A stretch of DNA of 64,000 nucleotides from Odobenus rosmarus divergens (Eukaryota; Chordata; Mammalia; Carnivora; Odobenidae), in NCBI RefSeq assembly GCF_000321225.1, contig NW_004451007.1, forward strand, positions 469,160-533,159, in the 5' to 3' direction. The notes beneath the pieces were generated by a model. That model saw nothing but the letters and a program-made list of their open reading frames with translations. It had not been told where the DNA came from and did not search any database. The stretch's first letter is position 1, and each line of letters opens with the position of its first letter. The position numbers and the translations under genes were made by a program. Below are positions 1 to 11,346 of this stretch, piece after piece.

Positions 1-81
1 TCTTTCTTTCTTTCTTTCTTTCTTTCTTTCCTTCCTTCCTTCCTACCTTCCTTCCTTCCTTCCTTCCTTCTTTCCTTCCTG
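1..81. repeat. TTTC/TTCC microsatellite
   Basis: Pure pyrimidine tetranucleotide repeat, first TTTC units then TTCC units with one interruption (TACC). It is cut by the window edge, so its true length is unknown. Such tracts are unstable and polymorphic in mammals. The complementary strand is purine-only. Confidence 0.95.
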
Positions 82-985
82 GTAAGAGGAACACTATTTG
101 TTGATAGGAGTTTAGATTTACTATGTAAAATATGCTCACAGTTAATTGAGGGTGATTTATGGTTATAACCTTAAATGGAAAGAGGACAGGTCTGAGGTTG
201 AGATGAAAAAATCACACACCTTAAGTCCAATTTTGATTCTTGCTAGGGCTCCACATTGATATTATCCTTTTAGTCTGTATTTATTTCCTCCTCCCACTCT
301 TCATTGGTGAAATGGTAAAGTAATAACTACTATGCAGCAATGTTCTCTGGGAGTAATCAGTGTTTTTCCCAAGATGAAAAATAGTGGAATGAAGAGTATG
401 AACAGTATTATTTTAATTTTAACCACATGCTGTGCATAAAATATGTCATTAAGCAAAAAGTTTTGTTTTGTTCTGTTTTTAAATTCAGAAGTGGAATATG
501 ATGAGACAGTGAAAATCCACTATTTCATAGACACAGTGAGATTAAAAGTTGAATATCTGTTATAGTAAAACTTCCCACACATTTAAAAAATAGCAAGAGG
601 TTTAGGTTTTTGTTTTTGGTTTTTTTTTTGAGAACAGATCTTGCTGGTTCTTGGGAAGGGAGGATGAGGACCACTATCATTGATGGTAGACTCTTCAGAA
701 CTCTTCCATGAATGGAAGGGATTTCAGAGGAGGTAGAAAAGACAATATGAAGATATGAGTGCTCAGTTGTTTCCTAAAGTCTTTGTCAAGCTTATATAAG
801 GGCTTCTAGTCCTCCAGCTAACTTGTATTTGATGATCTGTTGTGGTCTCACTCGGAGATAAGACTCAGAATTCTTGGAGAGAAAAAGTCAATGAGTCCTT
901 CAACCTTCTACACCTAATATACAAGGTCCTTTAAAATTGAGAGTGATCTCTTAAGGGCAAACTGTAAGAAAGGCAATATTTGCTT
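82..985. other. unassigned AT-rich sequence
   Basis: About 0.9 kb with no open frame of note and no repeat I can name. A T-run lies near 619-628. Possibly very old decayed repeat or unique intergenic or intronic DNA. Confidence 0.5.
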
Positions 986-1000
986 AAAAAAATCTCCTTT

Positions 1001-1189
1001 GGGGCACCTGGGTGGCTCAGTTGGTTAAGCGTCTGCCTTTGGCTCAGGTCATGAACCCAGGGTCCTGGGATCAAGCCCCACAACAGGCTCCCTGCTCCGT
1101 GGGAAGTCTATTTCTCCCTCTCCCGCTCCCCCTGCTTCTGTTCCCTCTCTCACTGTAAAGTAAATAAATAAAATCTTAAAAAAAAAAAA
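1001..1189 (+). mobile_element. CanSINE (SINEC), full length
   Basis: tRNA-Lys-derived carnivore SINE. The head starts GGGGCACCTGGGTGGCTCAG and carries the pol III A-box-like part (TGGCTCAGTTGGTTAAG) and a B-box-like part near GGGATCAAGCCCC. A TC-rich body follows, then AAATAAATAAAATC and an A tail. A perfect 15-bp target-site duplication (AAAAAAATCTCCTTT) flanks it at 986-1000 and 1183-1197, which fixes both ends. Confidence 0.96.
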
Positions 1190-1197
1190 TCTCCTTT

Positions 1198-1294
1198 ACG
1201 TAAACTCTAATGCCTCTGGGGATAACTGGGAGATTAAATTTGGGGGAGAAATTTGGCTAAAAATAAGTCAATGATTTGATTAGGCGTGGGCTGT
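1198..1294. other. short unassigned spacer
   Basis: Spacer between the SINE and the hAT-type fossil. No feature seen. Confidence 0.4.
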
Positions 1295-1424
1295 ACCTTA
1301 GTTCCTTAGTCATTCTGGCATATTTCAAGTGCTCAGTGGTCACCAGTGGCTAATGGCCACTGTGTCAAATGTATTGATATAGAACATGTCCATCATTGCA
1401 CAAAATTCTATTGGCCAGCACTGA
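1295..1424. mobile_element. hAT-Charlie-type MITE fossil
   Basis: Contains the order TTTCAAGTGCTCAG, then TGGCTAATGGCCAC, then TATAGAACAT, and ends TTCTATTGGCCAGCACTG. This matches an old mammalian non-autonomous hAT family whose end reads TTCTATTGGACAGCGCTG. The left part of the element is missing or too decayed to see. Exact family not determined. Confidence 0.7.
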
Positions 1425-2799
1425 ACTTGATCTTGTAGGCAGAATCGCCCATAATGAAAGGCCTTTCTGCACCCTGAATGGGTCACACGGATCTGACCTG
1501 GTGCCCATACTTTCTTTTCAACATCATGTTAAAACTGTATCTGCAGTTTCTCCACTGATCACTTATCTTTTTATTGCTTTGAAAGAAATGCAGTAGATAT
1601 TTTTTGGTTGGACAGAACACACAGTTGGAATTTGTTCTGAGAGAGGGATGCCATGTTTTTCTTTTCCTGGTGTATGGAAATATAATCACCCATGCTCCAA
1701 ATTTTCAGTATCTCCATGATCAGCAGGAAGAAGCTTCATTTGGAAGGGAGGTCCCAAACATTGGACTGCTTGTAGTAATTGGGCTTCCTCTACTCAATCC
1801 AGCAGTCATGCAGGCAGCGAGAAAACAAACACTGAGCAACAGCTCTTTGTTGAGCAAAGTCTGGGCACAATGAGGAGATAAGATGAGATGTGGTCTTTAT
1901 TCTAAGGGTATTCCTATGAGTCCGAGGAGCAGTTATCTGTAGTAGAAGAAGATAGGGAGTTCGGGCTCCCGATAAATTTGAGTGTATATTCTAAGGCTTT
2001 AAGTTTGGAAAGGAAAAGAGTATTTACCCAAAGCTTCAGGCTCTTCTCTGGTGTGGCCCCCTCTTGAAGGGGAGCAGGTGAAATCTGGGGGTAGACATGC
2101 CACAGGCCAGAGCTTGGGTGGAAGGTAGAAGCAGAGCATGACAGCAGATTTGGACAGGTTTTTTTTTTTCTTTTCTTCCAAATACAGAAATTCTTTCTGG
2201 AAACAGTTGGTAACAGCACTAGGATGCTGGATCTGGCCTGTAACATGAGATATTTTTATTTTTTTATTTATAGAAACACTGAAAGGCAGTTTTTTCACCG
2301 GCCACAATTCTTCGTGTTTCTCAGGCTTCTAGTCGACTGAGAAAAACAACCAATCAACTAACTTTCCAACTTCAGATCAAATGAGAGGAAATCAGTGGTA
2401 TTCCATCAGAGAATGAGAGGTGCTCAAATCATACAGTTCTTTGTTTTGGGGGAAAAAATAGATGCCTACATAGAATTCTCACCATTCTGACAAATGTTAA
2501 GGAAAAACAAAATAGTGTGGAACCTATGAAGAGATTTGGGTACCAAAAGAAGGGATAAATAATACATACATAATAAATACATACATATTCCATTGTAGCT
2601 TTAGTCACTAAAAATTTCTGAACCCAATTAAATTTTATAAAATATTACATACATGACAATATAAGAAAGAGATGACATGAGATAATAGAGATGAAAAAGT
2701 ATGTGGACCAAGATATATGAAATAATATAAAAGTTGTTAGGTATAATAAAGAAAAATGTTACATATTTTTTTTTAAAGTGGAAATAAAATTTTTACCTG
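1425..2799. other. unassigned sequence
   Basis: No defensible gene. Short overlapping open frames on both strands (up to 110 codons at 1914-2246, minus) show no recognisable motifs. T-rich tract at 2160-2171, and ATACATAC-like low complexity at 2560-2590. Confidence 0.5.
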
Positions 2800-3230
2800 T
2801 TGTAGACAAAGTAAAAAACAGGACTGACATGGCAGAAGATCAAGAATCTCACAGAGATTAATTTAAGAAGTTGCTTAGAATGCAGAGGAAAAGAAAAAGA
2901 GGTGAAAACAAATTAATGACAAATAGAAAAGTTTGAACAACAAAATATGGAAACTTGCTCTTTTTCTGAAGAAGAATAAGAACAAATGATCTACTAGAAA
3001 TATGCAAAAGGATAATGAGAGAAAACATTCCGAACTAAAGAATAAACTTGACTCTATAAACTCAAATGGTTCATGGGTTGTCAAAGGTAACTAAAAGGAA
3101 CTGAGTATAAACACATCCTGATAAAAGTCTGGATATTGACGAATGAAAAAAGAAACCGTTACATATCTAGGATCTAGGAAAACATTAAATACAATAAAGA
3201 AAAAACTGTGGATTTCAAACTTTTCCACAA
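2800..3230 (+). mobile_element. possible L1/HAL1 ORF1-region remnant
   Basis: Very A-rich on the plus strand with repeated GAAAA/AGAAA words, including GGCAGAAGATCAAGAATCTC, CAGAGGAAAAGAAAAAGAGG and ATGCAAAAGGATAATGAGAG. The composition and word order resemble the lysine/glutamate-rich coiled-coil part of LINE-1 or HAL1 ORF1. All frames are broken. It could also be plain A-rich DNA. Confidence 0.35.
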
Positions 3231-3888
3231 CTTCGAAGGAGAGAAAGCAATAGAGTAGCATTGCCAGCCCCTTTGCAGTGAGGCACGAGGATGCGGAGGA
3301 AGTGACCTTTGAGTTGGGAACTGCTCAGGGCTGTTTGCAGCCAGGTGACTAGAGTAGAGTTCCAGGATCGGGGTGTTTGTTTTACCACCCAGAGGGCAGG
3401 GTGATTCCCACCCTTGTCATCATTCCCACAACCCATTCTTGGCACACCAGGTTGAAGGTCTTTTATCAGGGAATTTAAGGGAAAGGGTTGTGTTGGTTTC
3501 CATTTACATGGGGAAAAGGAAAAGGAAAGACAAGCGTTGTATTCATTCCCCTCTGAAAATGGACAACTATCAGGAACTTTTAAAAGTAGTATTCAATTTA
3601 CTTCAGTGAGGTACAGGGAAATGAGCAGCATTTTAACAATGAATTTGTAAGTAGGCGCTAAGAAAAAAAGTAATGGAAAAATGAAAAATTATTATAACAA
3701 AATTGTAATAATGAATAGCTTTAAAAAATGATAAGGAAGGTTTAATATAGATTATAACAAAAAGTGAAAATAAGGAAGAGTCAAAGTGGAATAAAATGTT
3801 GGGCAGTTTTCTCATTCTACTTAGGAGAGGTCAGGATATGCTCTTCAATGGTTGATATTCATAATTAGAGGAACCAGATTTCATAATT
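3231..3888. other. unassigned sequence
   Basis: A more GC-balanced part (3231-3480) followed by AT-rich DNA. Opposing short open frames (3215-3445 minus, 3373-3609 plus) look fortuitous. No named repeat recognised. Confidence 0.45.
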
Positions 3889-3903
3889 AAAAAATGCAAA
3901 TTT

Positions 3904-4070
3904 GGGCGCTTGGTGGCTCATTTGGTTAAGCGACTGCTTTGGTTCGGCTCAGGTCATGATCCCCGGGTCTTGGGATCGAGTCCCACATTGGGCTCTGTGC
4001 TTGGTGGGAAGCCTGTTTCTCCCTCTCCCTCTGCTTGTACTCTCTCTCTGTCAAATAAATAAAATCTTTA
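3904..4070 (+). mobile_element. CanSINE (SINEC), full length
   Basis: Head GGGCGCTTGGTGGCTCATTT, then TTAAGCGACTGC, a subfamily variant also seen in the minus-strand copies at 20.4 and 41.0 kb (there as GCAGTCGCTTAA). Ends in AAATAAATAAAATC. A perfect 15-bp target-site duplication AAAAAATGCAAATTT lies at 3889-3903 and 4071-4085. The 61-codon frame across it is only SINE sequence. Confidence 0.95.
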
Positions 4071-4085
4071 AAAAAATGCAAATTT

Positions 4086-4439
4086 AACGCTTATAAAACA
4101 AAACCGGGACATTTACTTTTAAATCACAGGGGCAAAATTAAATAAAGTACAAGATAAGGGAAGTACAATAAATAGAAAGCATAAAACTAGATTAGAGGAG
4201 ACCAGACATATGAATCAAGAAAATAAATTTAAATACTTTGAAATTTTCTAATAATAGGCAACTCTCAGATTGTGTGTAAATATCAAAACACTGATGTCAT
4301 TGGCAGGCAATATTGCTATTAAAAAACTCCAAATCTATTAAGAAGAAAGATAAAACTTTGAACATATCATATAAATTAAATTCACACATATATATATATG
4401 CATTTGAAAATAACAAAAACTTTTTAAAAATTAACATAT
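4086..4439. other. unassigned A-rich sequence
   Basis: A-rich on the plus strand, with a short TATA tract near 4388-4400. It may be a decayed upstream continuation of the L1 fragment that follows, but no convincing motif is visible. Confidence 0.4.
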
Positions 4440-4795
4440 GAATTAAGATACTAGGAAAATAATAGAATAAAGCTGAAGAAAATAAAATGAAGGAATTAAT
4501 AAAAAGGCAAGAAATTATGAATTAGTCCCAAACCATAAAATGGAACTAGGTTCTTCAAAAAGACCAATAAAACAGATTCAACTTTGGCAAGTCCGATCTA
4601 GCTAAATATACATTTATTTAAAATTAGAAATTGGAGAGGTTTTATTTATTAATATTGAAGTGATCAAAACACTGTATAAAAATAATGGGAAAATTGTGTG
4701 GCAACAAATGGGAAAATCTAGAAAAAAATGGATCTTTTTCTTTATAAAAATTTAAACAGAAATTTAAAAAAGGAGTAAAAGAATTTTCAAGGAAA
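4440..4795 (+). mobile_element. L1 ORF2 fragment, decayed
   Basis: Plus-strand LINE-1 ORF2 words in order: AAGAAATTATGAATTAG, GGAACTAGGTTCTTCAAAAAG, CCAATAAAACAGATTCAACT, TTGGCAAGTCCGATCTAGC, then GGCAACAAATGGG and CTAGAAAAAAATGGAT. These follow the usual ORF2 run through the GTTCTTTGAAAAGATCAATAAA block. Frames are broken by indels. Confidence 0.72.
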
Positions 4796-5914
4796 CTGTT
4801 GGGTGTAGCTGCCAGTTCTTCCCGATTAGAAGCCTGGCCAGAGAACCTGAATAGCGGTGGAGGCCACCTTACAGCCCCACTGAGGCAGAGAGCAAAGTCA
4901 GCAGCTCTGCTCAACTGCTGAGCATACCTTACAGCCCCACCTCATCAGGGAGCCCAAATAGTGACCCTAGGCAGCCTGAGAACCCAGCCTACAGCCTTGT
5001 CCTGCAGCGGAGCCCAGCCATTGGTTTTTGTATATTCACTCTTACATTCCTTCTGGTTCAGTTTTTATTTCTGACTTTTTTTCTATTTTTTCCTTGAGAT
5101 TTGGTTTCCTATCCTCTTGATATATAGTCATATAATTTCCAAGCTTTTCTATTAAGATTTGTGCTATTTTCAAAGCTGCAGTTGTATTCTTAATATTCTT
5201 GATATCTTTTAGCTCATTTTCACTTCCTTTATTGACAGATTTTCCTAGCATATACTCTGTGGCTATTGAAATGTCATTAGGTTAATTTTCATCATTTTTT
5301 TGATCAATAACTTTATATTGTTTAGATGATACTGCTTTTCCCACCCCTTCCCATATTTCAGTGTTGTGAATTTTCTTGGGCTATTGAGACGATGTTCCTG
5401 TGGAGAGCTCCTTGGGATTGAGAATATTCGTTTTGTTGTTCTGTGAAATACTCAGAATATGGCCTCTGGGTAGTTGACTTTGTGTCTTTTACAGGTAAGT
5501 CTAGATTAGAAATATTTTCTGTCCTCACCTGTATGCTTCAACCCTCAGAAGGCCTTGCCTTCCAAGGTCGTAATATCAGACATACTGTCATCATTTTGCC
5601 TAAATACTGCCTTCCAGGATTCGCTTCCTTTGGGTACCTCCACCCTGCACCTGAAGCTTCTGTCTTCTTGTCCTGTTTAACACTCCTGATTTGAGGATTT
5701 GGGGAGTACGCAAAAAATTGTACTCTTGTCATCATCACATTGCCAGTTATTGGTTTATTTAATATTAAGAGGCTTAAATTTTTGTGTATGTAGTGAACTC
5801 TATCAGTGTTTTTATCTCAGTTTGTTTAGAAAGGTGAAAATTAAGATATATCGATGTTTACTTGATGGCCCTATATTAGCATTTTGGGAATACAATACTG
5901 TTATGATTTTTTTC
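4796..5914. other. unassigned sequence with a GC-richer block
   Basis: 4800-5030 is GC-richer with a loosely repeated TACAGCC phrase (CCTTACAGCCCCAC appears twice, and CCTACAGCC once), like a degenerate tandem or an L1 5' segment. Beyond this is T-rich DNA. A minus-strand frame (5042-5251, 69 codons, Lys/Glu-rich) could be a LINE ORF1-like coiled coil but is not assignable. Confidence 0.4.
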
Positions 5915-6022
5915 CCTCCCACTACTTAGTAGGCAGTGTGAGGACAGTGATCATGTCTCCTGCATCTCTGTTCTTATCACCTGGCATCTACAAGTAAGCA
6001 CTTGTTGAAAAAAGTGAATTAA
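5915..6022 (+). mobile_element. L2 3' end (first of three)
   Basis: Reads like the 3' untranslated tail of LINE-2: AGTGTGAGGACAGTGATCATG, then TCTCTGTTCTTATCACCTGGC, then AAGCACTTGTTGAA. This follows the L2 pattern of GAGGGCAGGGAC, CACTGCTGTATCCCCAG and GCTCAATAAATATTTGTTGAA. Old and diverged. Confidence 0.6.
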
Positions 6023-6106
6023 AAAATTAATTAATGAATTACTGTTTTCATTCAATTAAGTTTTTATTCTTGGTCCACTTACGCACAATTTTGGTACACA
6101 CCTTGT

Positions 6107-6345
6107 CACCCCTTTAAATTTCTATCACCCTTTTCTGCTTTCTTTTTCTTTTTAGAATACACTACTATCGTGTTGTATCTTATTTGTCTTATTTTTTCTC
6201 TCCATCCTCCCCCTCCACAAGAGTGTAAACTTCACAGGAGGCAGGAATTTTATGTGTTTTGTTCGTTGCTGTGTCCCTAGTACCTAGAGAAGCTGGCAAA
6301 GAATAGATATTCAACAAATATTTGTTCAATGAACGCGTGAAATCT
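6107..6345 (+). mobile_element. L2 3' end (second of three)
   Basis: Clear LINE-2 tail: GAGTGTAAACTTCACAGGAGG, GTTCGTTGCTGTGTCCCTAG, TATTCAACAAATATTTGTTC, ending AATGAACG. The CACCCCTTTAAATTTCTATC lead-in fits the end of the L2 coding part. Same strand as its two neighbours. Confidence 0.82.
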
Positions 6346-6861
6346 TGGGATAATTATCAATTAATTTCCATTAATAATAATCCATTAATTAGTGGGTAAT
6401 AATCCATTAATTTCAACTTTATGAATGAATTTTCATGATCTTCATTCTTACAAATGTGAGATGTCATCTGTTGAAATCATGGAATTTCTAGCCTTTCAGA
6501 AACATAGTTGCAATTAAGGGAAAAGGGAAAACTGAGATCATGTGTTTGTTATAAGCAGATCTAATTAACAGAAAATAGCTCATTAGTTGAAAAAAGAAAT
6601 TTTGTATTATTTGCAAAAATATTACATTATTTTTTTGAAATACCCTAAGTTTAAAAATGAAGGTGGTAATTATTTACATATAGTACTCTTCGCTTTACTG
6701 CCTGCCTTTGGGAAATGACTGACCACACAGTTTATTTTCTTTGCACTGAAGGGTTTTATTAAATGCTTTACTGGGTGAACATATCATAAGCATTTTAAAA
6801 GATTTCCATGTTATGATAAAAGAGGCCTTACTTGGTTTTAGTATGTAATGCACATTCATCA
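6346..6861. other. unassigned AT-rich sequence
   Basis: Contains a local direct repeat of AATAATCCATTAAT (around 6376-6411). No gene or named repeat seen. Confidence 0.45.
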
Positions 6862-6982
6862 CATTTTTTCTCTCGTTTGTAAGTTCATTGAGGCTGGTAT
6901 TGTGTTTTAATCACTTTCCTATCTATAGCAGTTGGCATGGTACCTATATATAGTATGTGCTTAATAAAAGTTTAAGAAATTA
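6862..6982 (+). mobile_element. L2 3' end (third of three)
   Basis: GTAAGTTCATTGAGGCTGG, then AGCAGTTGGCATGGTACC, then TAGTATGTGCTTAATAAAAG. This matches the L2 tail order (stop-like lead, GGCACATAGTAGG, GCTCAATAAATA). Confidence 0.72.
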
Positions 6983-7082
6983 ATTACTCTTACAAGTCTT
7001 TGCTATCACCTATGTTTTAAATAAATTAAAGTCAGTGATTTAGTCAGTCTCTTTATCGGAGCTAAAATAAGATGTTAAACAG

Positions 7083-7420
7083 TACACTCCTTCCGGTGGC
7101 CCTGAAAATACACCAATCAGACCTCCTGCTAGGGGCAGCTCATTGACTGACAGCCTCAGGAGCTTCCCTCTGGATCATCCATCATGTTTGTCTGAGACCA
7201 TACTTCTGAGACCATACTACTGGCCGCTCCCAGCCCAAGTATAGTGGAGGTACTAAGGTGGCCCCTTTCTCTAAAACGTAGGATTCCTCCTGTGGGTGAC
7301 TCCCCAACCTATCATCCTTCCTTTTCTTTCTCCTGCATTGCGCTCCCTCCCCTAATAAATCTCTTGCACATCTAGTCCCATTTTCTCAGTACTTCTGAAT
7401 TAACACAATAATGCTCACTA
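7083..7420 (+). mobile_element. ERVL-like LTR, probable solo
   Basis: Old retroviral LTR-like block. Diagnostic right part: TTTCTCCTGCATTGCGCTCC, CTCCCCTAATAAATCTCTTG, CACATCTAGTCCCATTTTCTC, i.e. a poly(A) signal in the sequence context usual for ERVL/MaLR-class LTRs. A local duplication of GAGACCATACT occurs at about 7193-7217. Start not fixed. No matching internal region or second LTR seen, so a solo LTR is likely. Confidence 0.55.
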
Positions 7421-7834
7421 ACAGTTTATTTTCTCTTCAAGTCAACACAATGGATAGGTCAACACAAATGTGCAACATAATGTACCTTTGATATGTAATT
7501 TGCTATTTGGCTTGGAGCCATTGTTATCTGGTTTACAGTTTGCACTAAAGAATCATGGAGGAAAAACAGTGTAGAAAGATAACATCTGTGTCTAAATGAT
7601 CCCTGAGGCCAATATGCTATCTTTGATGAAAATATTGGTACAAAAGCAGGAAATGTCAATCCACCCATCTGGACAAATACTGTTGCTCTGATTCAGTGAT
7701 AGATTTCTCAGCCTACTTGGAGATGGAATTGAAGGGGCATAATAAGCTCTAGAACAGGGAAGTTGAATTCTCAGAAGTTAGGTACGTGGCAGAAATCTCA
7801 AGGCTTCATGGAGTAACTAGTAAAATCATTCATT
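7421..7834. other. unassigned sequence
   Basis: No gene. Could be decayed internal retroviral sequence downstream of the LTR, but nothing recognisable. Ends in a short CATT repeat (7827-7840) that served as the SINE target. Confidence 0.4.
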
Positions 7835-7845
7835 CATTCATTTTA

Positions 7846-8056
7846 TTTTATTAAAAATTTTTTTAAAGAGTTTATTTATTTATTTGACAGAGAGATACAA
7901 GCGAGAGAGGGAACACAAGCAGGGGGAGTGTGAGACAGAGAAGCAGGCTTCCCGCTGAGCAGGAAGCCGGATGCAGGTCTCTATCCCGGGACCCCTGGAT
8001 CATGACCTGACCCAAAGGCAGACGCCCAAAGGCTGAGCCACCCGGGTGCACCCCTG
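7846..8056 (-). mobile_element. CanSINE (SINEC), full length
   Basis: Minus-strand copy. It reads from the A tail (TTTTAAAGAGTTTATTTATTT) to the head (GGCTGAGCCACCCGGGTGCACC). The 11-bp target-site duplication CATTCATTTTA lies at 7835-7845 and 8057-8067, inside a CATT-rich stretch, so its exact length is uncertain. Confidence 0.93.
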
Positions 8057-8067
8057 CATTCATTTTA

Positions 8068-9090
8068 AATATTTTTTCAAATCTTATCTTATGAAACCAT
8101 CTAATCCAGTCTGAAGTGTAATGATCCCATTTGATAGACTGTCTTACAAATTCTTAATGAAATTAGTTGATGGTAGAGAATAATGGTATTGAAAACAACT
8201 AAGACATAGCGTAAAAATTTTTTTATATAGCTTATAATTTTTTTTGACATGTCAGTTAAGGAAAAAAACCTTTAAATCCATGCTAAATATTTTTCTCTTT
8301 CACATTTGTTTTACTTGACATTATTCAGGAAAAAGGAAATAAACCTATAGTATTAAAAAAAAGTCTACAAAACAAACAAGCAAACTAACCCCTAAAAATC
8401 CATTAATTTTATAAATTTAAACTATCAAAAGTATAAAAACTTATCCTCAGTTAATATGAACTTCCTTGCAGTCTTTCTCCTTTTGAGCCTCAGTCTTAGG
8501 TGATTTCTCTTTTTGGAGTGAAGGTGAGCACTGGATGTGATTGAGTTAATTATACCCCTTAGGGGAGATTTATCAACCCATGGAACAACCATTTTCTTAG
8601 GTTGCAGTAAGGTGGCAGGCCTGTGAAGTTTGAAATATGTCCTCAGCGATTTGAATATGGCTCCACCTCTGCACTGGGAAACACTGACCTCCCCATTGTA
8701 GGGAGTGATCAGAGCGGCATTGCCAGATAGCATCAGGCCCAGATAGATGAGCACCCTTCTTCTTCAGAGGTAGTGTTGTTGAGGTGATTCTATTTCAGGA
8801 AATAATTGAGGCAACTCTTCAATAAAAGGAGAAAATCTGGTTTATTTTGCTACTCAAGGTGGACCCTTCTATATCCAGATTTCATGTGGTTAGCTTTCAG
8901 AAATGAGCCATGTTACTCTTTGTACCTATAAAAAGAGGGAGTGGGTGGGATATTGACATTTAATAGAAAGAAAGGACATGTTGCAAAATGTTCTGTTAAA
9001 TCCAGGGCACTTGACAGGCTTGAAGGCTATGACAATCAACAATCTCATCTTCTACATTCAGTAAAGAGTCATCTTTCTCCTCCCCCAGAT
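8068..9090. other. unassigned sequence with a 109-codon minus-strand frame
   Basis: AT-rich to 8420, then a more balanced block. A minus-strand open frame runs 8754-8425 (109 codons, basic C-terminal half). I see no domain, signal peptide, splice-site pair or poly(A) tail that would make it a gene or a processed pseudogene. It is most likely chance or a fragment of an unrecognised repeat. Confidence 0.4.
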
Positions 9091-9102
9091 TCTCATAACC
9101 TT

Positions 9103-9312
9103 TTTTTTAAAAAAAAAGATTTATATATTTATTTATTTATTTGAGAGAGAGAGAGTGAGGAGGGGCAGAGGAAGAGAATCTCAAGCAGACTCCCCACTGA
9201 GCATGGAGTCCAATGCGGGGCTCAATCTCAAGACCCATGACTCATGAGACTGTGACTTGGATAGGAAACAAGAATCTGATGCTTAACCGACTGAGCCACC
9301 CAGGCGCTCCTC
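9103..9312 (-). mobile_element. CanSINE (SINEC), older subfamily
   Basis: Minus-strand SINE with A/T tail at 9103-9145 and head ACCGACTGAGCCACCCAGGC. The part between the B-box and the head (about 9230-9275) is unlike the other copies, so it is an old or rearranged subfamily. Perfect 12-bp duplication TCTCATAACCTT at 9091-9102 and 9313-9324. Confidence 0.93.
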
Positions 9313-9324
9313 TCTCATAACCTT

Positions 9325-11314
9325 CCTAATCAAATTGGAAATTATTGGTCATACATTCTGTCATGTAGCCTCCTTCAAAAACATGTCTTTATCTGCTAGT
9401 TGTCTCAAGTTCTATCCAGTGTCCCATTGTTTTTCAGTGTTTCCCCCACTACTCAGTTCTGCTTGATTACTGCTGTTTCTACTCTGTACATTTTTCTACT
9501 GATGAAGTTAACCTTTTCCTGCAAACAATTTGTGTCCCAGTGACAACCCATCAGTCTTTTTATTTCTTCACCAGTTCTTTTTATATTTTTCCCCCAACTT
9601 GTGAAACTGACAAGAATTTCTGTTTATAAATGAAATCCTACTTGGTTTCTTGACTTAAACTATTATAAAATTATGACTTTAATTCAGACATCATGCACAG
9701 GGGATTATCTGTATGTTATATTTTGCACAAAGTCTAGACTATTCTGGAGTATAGTGGTAGGGAACGGGAGCTAATTTGGGAGAGATTAGAATAGTGCAGC
9801 CAAACTATGAAATTCTGTTGTTGCTGGTGAAACCAAGTATTTCATCCCTTTATGAACATGATGCTCATTTTCTTTTAATACAGATAATAGAAATGATATT
9901 GCCTATAGCAACCTCCTTCCCTCCCACTCCTTCAACATTTTCACATCCCGTGCTCCTGTAATGGATGACAAAGCCTATTACTCAGCCAATGGAGGAAAGA
10001 CAGAATTCCAAATTATGAATAGATCTATTTTCTCCTAAATTTCTGCCTCTTCAGCATTTTAAAGATACTCGTTCTTCATGGTGCCCATATCTGGCATTAA
10101 TCTCTAAAACACAAATCCTCTTACTGTAGTTTTCTTAAAGAAAAGTAGAAAGAATGACACATGAGATAATGTCCTAGATTGCTTTTCTGTGTAGCAGGAG
10201 CCAGAATGCTCTTTGAATTTTGGCTGCAATATGGTAAAGTCTGCTTGCTTTCAATTATTCAAACCCATTTAAGTTTTTCATGCCAAGTTGGATAGGTTTA
10301 TATTTCTATTTTCCCCATTCTGAATGAGACTCTTCAGATGAATTATAGCATCCCTAGGCTACTGCATGAGAAGGTAGCTTCTAAAGCCTTTTAAAGAGTT
10401 CATGTACTTCAAGGCATGGGATTTCTCCTTGTTACTGAACTAGATAGCCTTTCCCTTTTCCCTTTGACTTGCGGTAGCTCGTGCTAGGTACTGTCACCCA
10501 GTGATGCCGTAGTCAGTAGATTTTCTTTTAGAAAGAGAAGTATTACCTGAAGCAAGCTCTTTTCCAAAGAAGAAACTCACAGGTCACAACCTGTTAACTG
10601 ACAAAGCATAAACAAAAAAAGAAAAAGAGAAAAAAAATCAGGAATTGACGGGCTGATTTAGACCTTGGCAGGCTGAATCTACCTATATTGTTGTTCTGTG
10701 CACCAGCCAGTGCGTGTGCTGGTCCACATTTATTTCTTTATTTTTCCCAGAAAGCATTAGCACTGATTACAACCATTGAGTGACTTGGTTGGCAGGGGGA
10801 ACTGTGAAATAACAAAGTCTGTGTCTGGCTGGTCATGTGGATAATGCCGAGGAGCACTAGCCCCCTTCTGCCTATGGCTATGTCAGCTGAGCTTTCCAGA
10901 AACTTTTTTTCTCTCATTGATTTTTTTTTTTTAATTTCTATTAAACCAGGATTGGGGACCCAGCAGGTTTGGAATGATGCCAGCATCCCGTGGAGTCAGA
11001 AGAAAAGGTTGAGAATAGAAAGTATATTGACCCAATTTATTGGACAAAGTGCAATAGAGGTGACAGAACAAGCTACCGAGGTGTTTGCTCTGGGAAGGCT
11101 TTTTAGAACAAGAGATTTGGGACAATGAACTACAAATGGAGCCGGTGGTCAGGTCAAAGGAAGCCCCTTTCAACTCCTTTTGATAGAACAACTTCTTTGG
11201 ATTGCTGACAGACTAAAATCTTCACATTCTGTTAATTTTTTTATACTATTAATTGTGAATGCCTATTTGAAATAAGGGAGTTTCCAGGTGTTGTCTTGGA
11301 ATGAAATGACTTCT
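9325..11314. other. unassigned sequence
   Basis: About 2 kb with no defensible gene. 9325-9600 is pyrimidine-rich and might be decayed LINE-2, without a clear motif. A-rich tract at 10613-10637, T-run at 10920-10932. Overlapping frames near 10738-11191 on both strands are not supported by motifs. Confidence 0.45.
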
Positions 11315-11346
11315 GGAAACAAAATTAATTGGAAACAAAATTAATT
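11315..11346 (+). repeat. 16-bp tandem duplication
   Basis: GGAAACAAAATTAATT occurs twice head to tail with no mismatch (11315-11330 and 11331-11346). It looks like a recent local slippage or duplication event. Confidence 0.95.

Noticed and set aside
1001..1080. tRNA-like head with A-box and B-box
   Set aside because: It is the tRNA-derived head of a CanSINE with tail and target-site duplication. No acceptor stem or cloverleaf can be closed as a functional tRNA. The same holds for the other SINE heads.
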